A stretch of 64,000 nt of DNA from Chamaea fasciata (lineage: Eukaryota > Chordata > Aves > Passeriformes > Sylviidae): assembly GCA_029207755.1 (NCBI GenBank), contig JARCOQ010000005.1:46403563-46467562 (forward strand), written 5' to 3'. The notes below the pieces were generated by a model. It did not search any database. It worked only from the letters and a program-made list of their open reading frames with translations, and was not told the DNA's origin. A program made the translations under genes and the position numbers. Below, piece after piece: positions 63,199 through 64,000 of this stretch. Position 1 is the first letter of the stretch, and every line of letters starts with the position of its first letter.

Positions 63199-64000
63199 GA
63201 AGTTCACAATTCAGAGCAGATAATCTAAAATAATGGACTTTTTTTTGGTGGACATCACGCACTAGTGCTACTCTATACTTTGCTATCAAAAGCAGGTGAG
63301 AAGAATTATTTCTGCTTGCAAATTGTTGCTCAGATTCAACTAAAGAAGGAGCATAGATCTATCAGTTCTCTTTAACAATGCGAATTTATGAACTAGCCTG
63401 GTGTTTTGCCATCCATCCTCCTTGGCTATGGCTTTGATGCTTATCAATTGCTTATATAAATCTCACATAAATTTAACTTATAAAGCAGGAAGCACAAAAT
63501 ACCTTGCATTTGGTTATGCTCACTGAAAACACAGCAGAACCATATTGTGTGTGGGAACACAAATGTTTTAAATACTTAGCTCTGCATAATTCTTCTTGTG
63601 CTTTAGTGTGCACATGAGTGCATATGCATTTCTTTGTGGCTTACTGGAGGGGAAAGTATTTTATAGAAAGTCATTATGACTGTGTTTTCTGTTTTCAAGT
63701 AGATCACGCATGTGGAAGAGGAGATGATGAAAAAATCCTTAGATGATAGAGACTGAAAAAATCATTAGCAACTCATCTGCAACCACTTAATAGAATTATT
63801 ATTGAATCTATTACTTTAAAGTGTAGCATGAAGTCCAGACCCTGAGAAAATCAGGATGGCCAGGTGCTTGGCTGATACCTCAAGAGTGACAAAAAATGCT
63901 ATTTGGAAAACTCAGATATGTCCTTCAGTGATGAATGTGTTCATACAATCTGATTAGCTCAGACAGGTTCTGATTCAGCTTTTAATACGTGAAGTAAAGA

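Larger units (their letters stand above)
54116..64000. other. AT-rich non-coding stretch to the window end
   Basis: No recognised gene. Open frames of 60-113 codons are scattered on both strands without family resemblance. It contains the 18-bp minisatellite, a short tandem duplication, poly-T runs and a palindrome listed separately, plus one doubtful CR1-like patch near 58385-58450 described under findings. Confidence 0.65.

Noticed and set aside
1..64000. tRNA, rRNA, CRISPR array, bacterial operon or phage content
   Set aside because: No cloverleaf with A/B boxes, no rRNA-like blocks, no regularly spaced repeats beyond the minisatellite, and no dense coding. The window is vertebrate nuclear DNA.

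Overview
This window reads as vertebrate nuclear DNA, most likely from a bird. It is AT-rich and has no bacterial-style gene packing, operons or long uninterrupted coding frames. The recognisable interspersed repeats are CR1-type LINEs with the 3' tail typical of birds and other sauropsids (TTCTGTGATTCTRTG). Overall repeat density looks low. A crocodilian or turtle source is possible but fits less well.

Layout. (1) 1-8100: AT-rich non-coding DNA with no recognised coding exon. Three splice-site-bounded segments on the minus strand (about 5.8, 6.5 and 6.7 kb) are weak exon candidates. (2) About 8105-9435: one strong CpG island, the only promoter-like region. It holds three alternating CG tracts, G-runs, and several textbook 5' splice donors in both orientations. 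It probably carries the untranslated first exon of a gene running left (minus strand), possibly with a divergent transcript running right. It ends against a 102-base pure pyrimidine tract. (3) 9541-35697: long non-coding stretch, intronic or intergenic, with several inverted repeats. (4) About 35698-37260: a rearranged, dead CR1 retrotransposon on the minus strand, with recognisable endonuclease, reverse transcriptase and C-terminal remnants. (5) 37262-52787: non-coding. (6) About 52788-53054: a 5'-truncated CR1 3' end on the plus strand, followed by an unexplained GC-rich block (about 53220-54115). (7) 54116-64000: AT-rich non-coding DNA with an 18-bp minisatellite, a long poly-T run and small palindromes.

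No protein-coding gene can be named with confidence, and no tRNA, rRNA or CRISPR array was seen. The short open frames throughout are what random AT-rich DNA produces. The parts do not form a pathway. The only functional unit supported is a CpG-island promoter inside a gene-poor region. I did not find convincing evidence of a previously undescribed system. The most checkable oddities are the structural DNA around the island, a 20-bp perfect hairpin at 10.7 kb, a miRNA-sized hairpin at 30.7 kb next to a near-perfect direct duplication, a 21-nt microexon candidate at 6.5 kb, and a 14-base match to a cloning polylinker just outside the pyrimidine tract.
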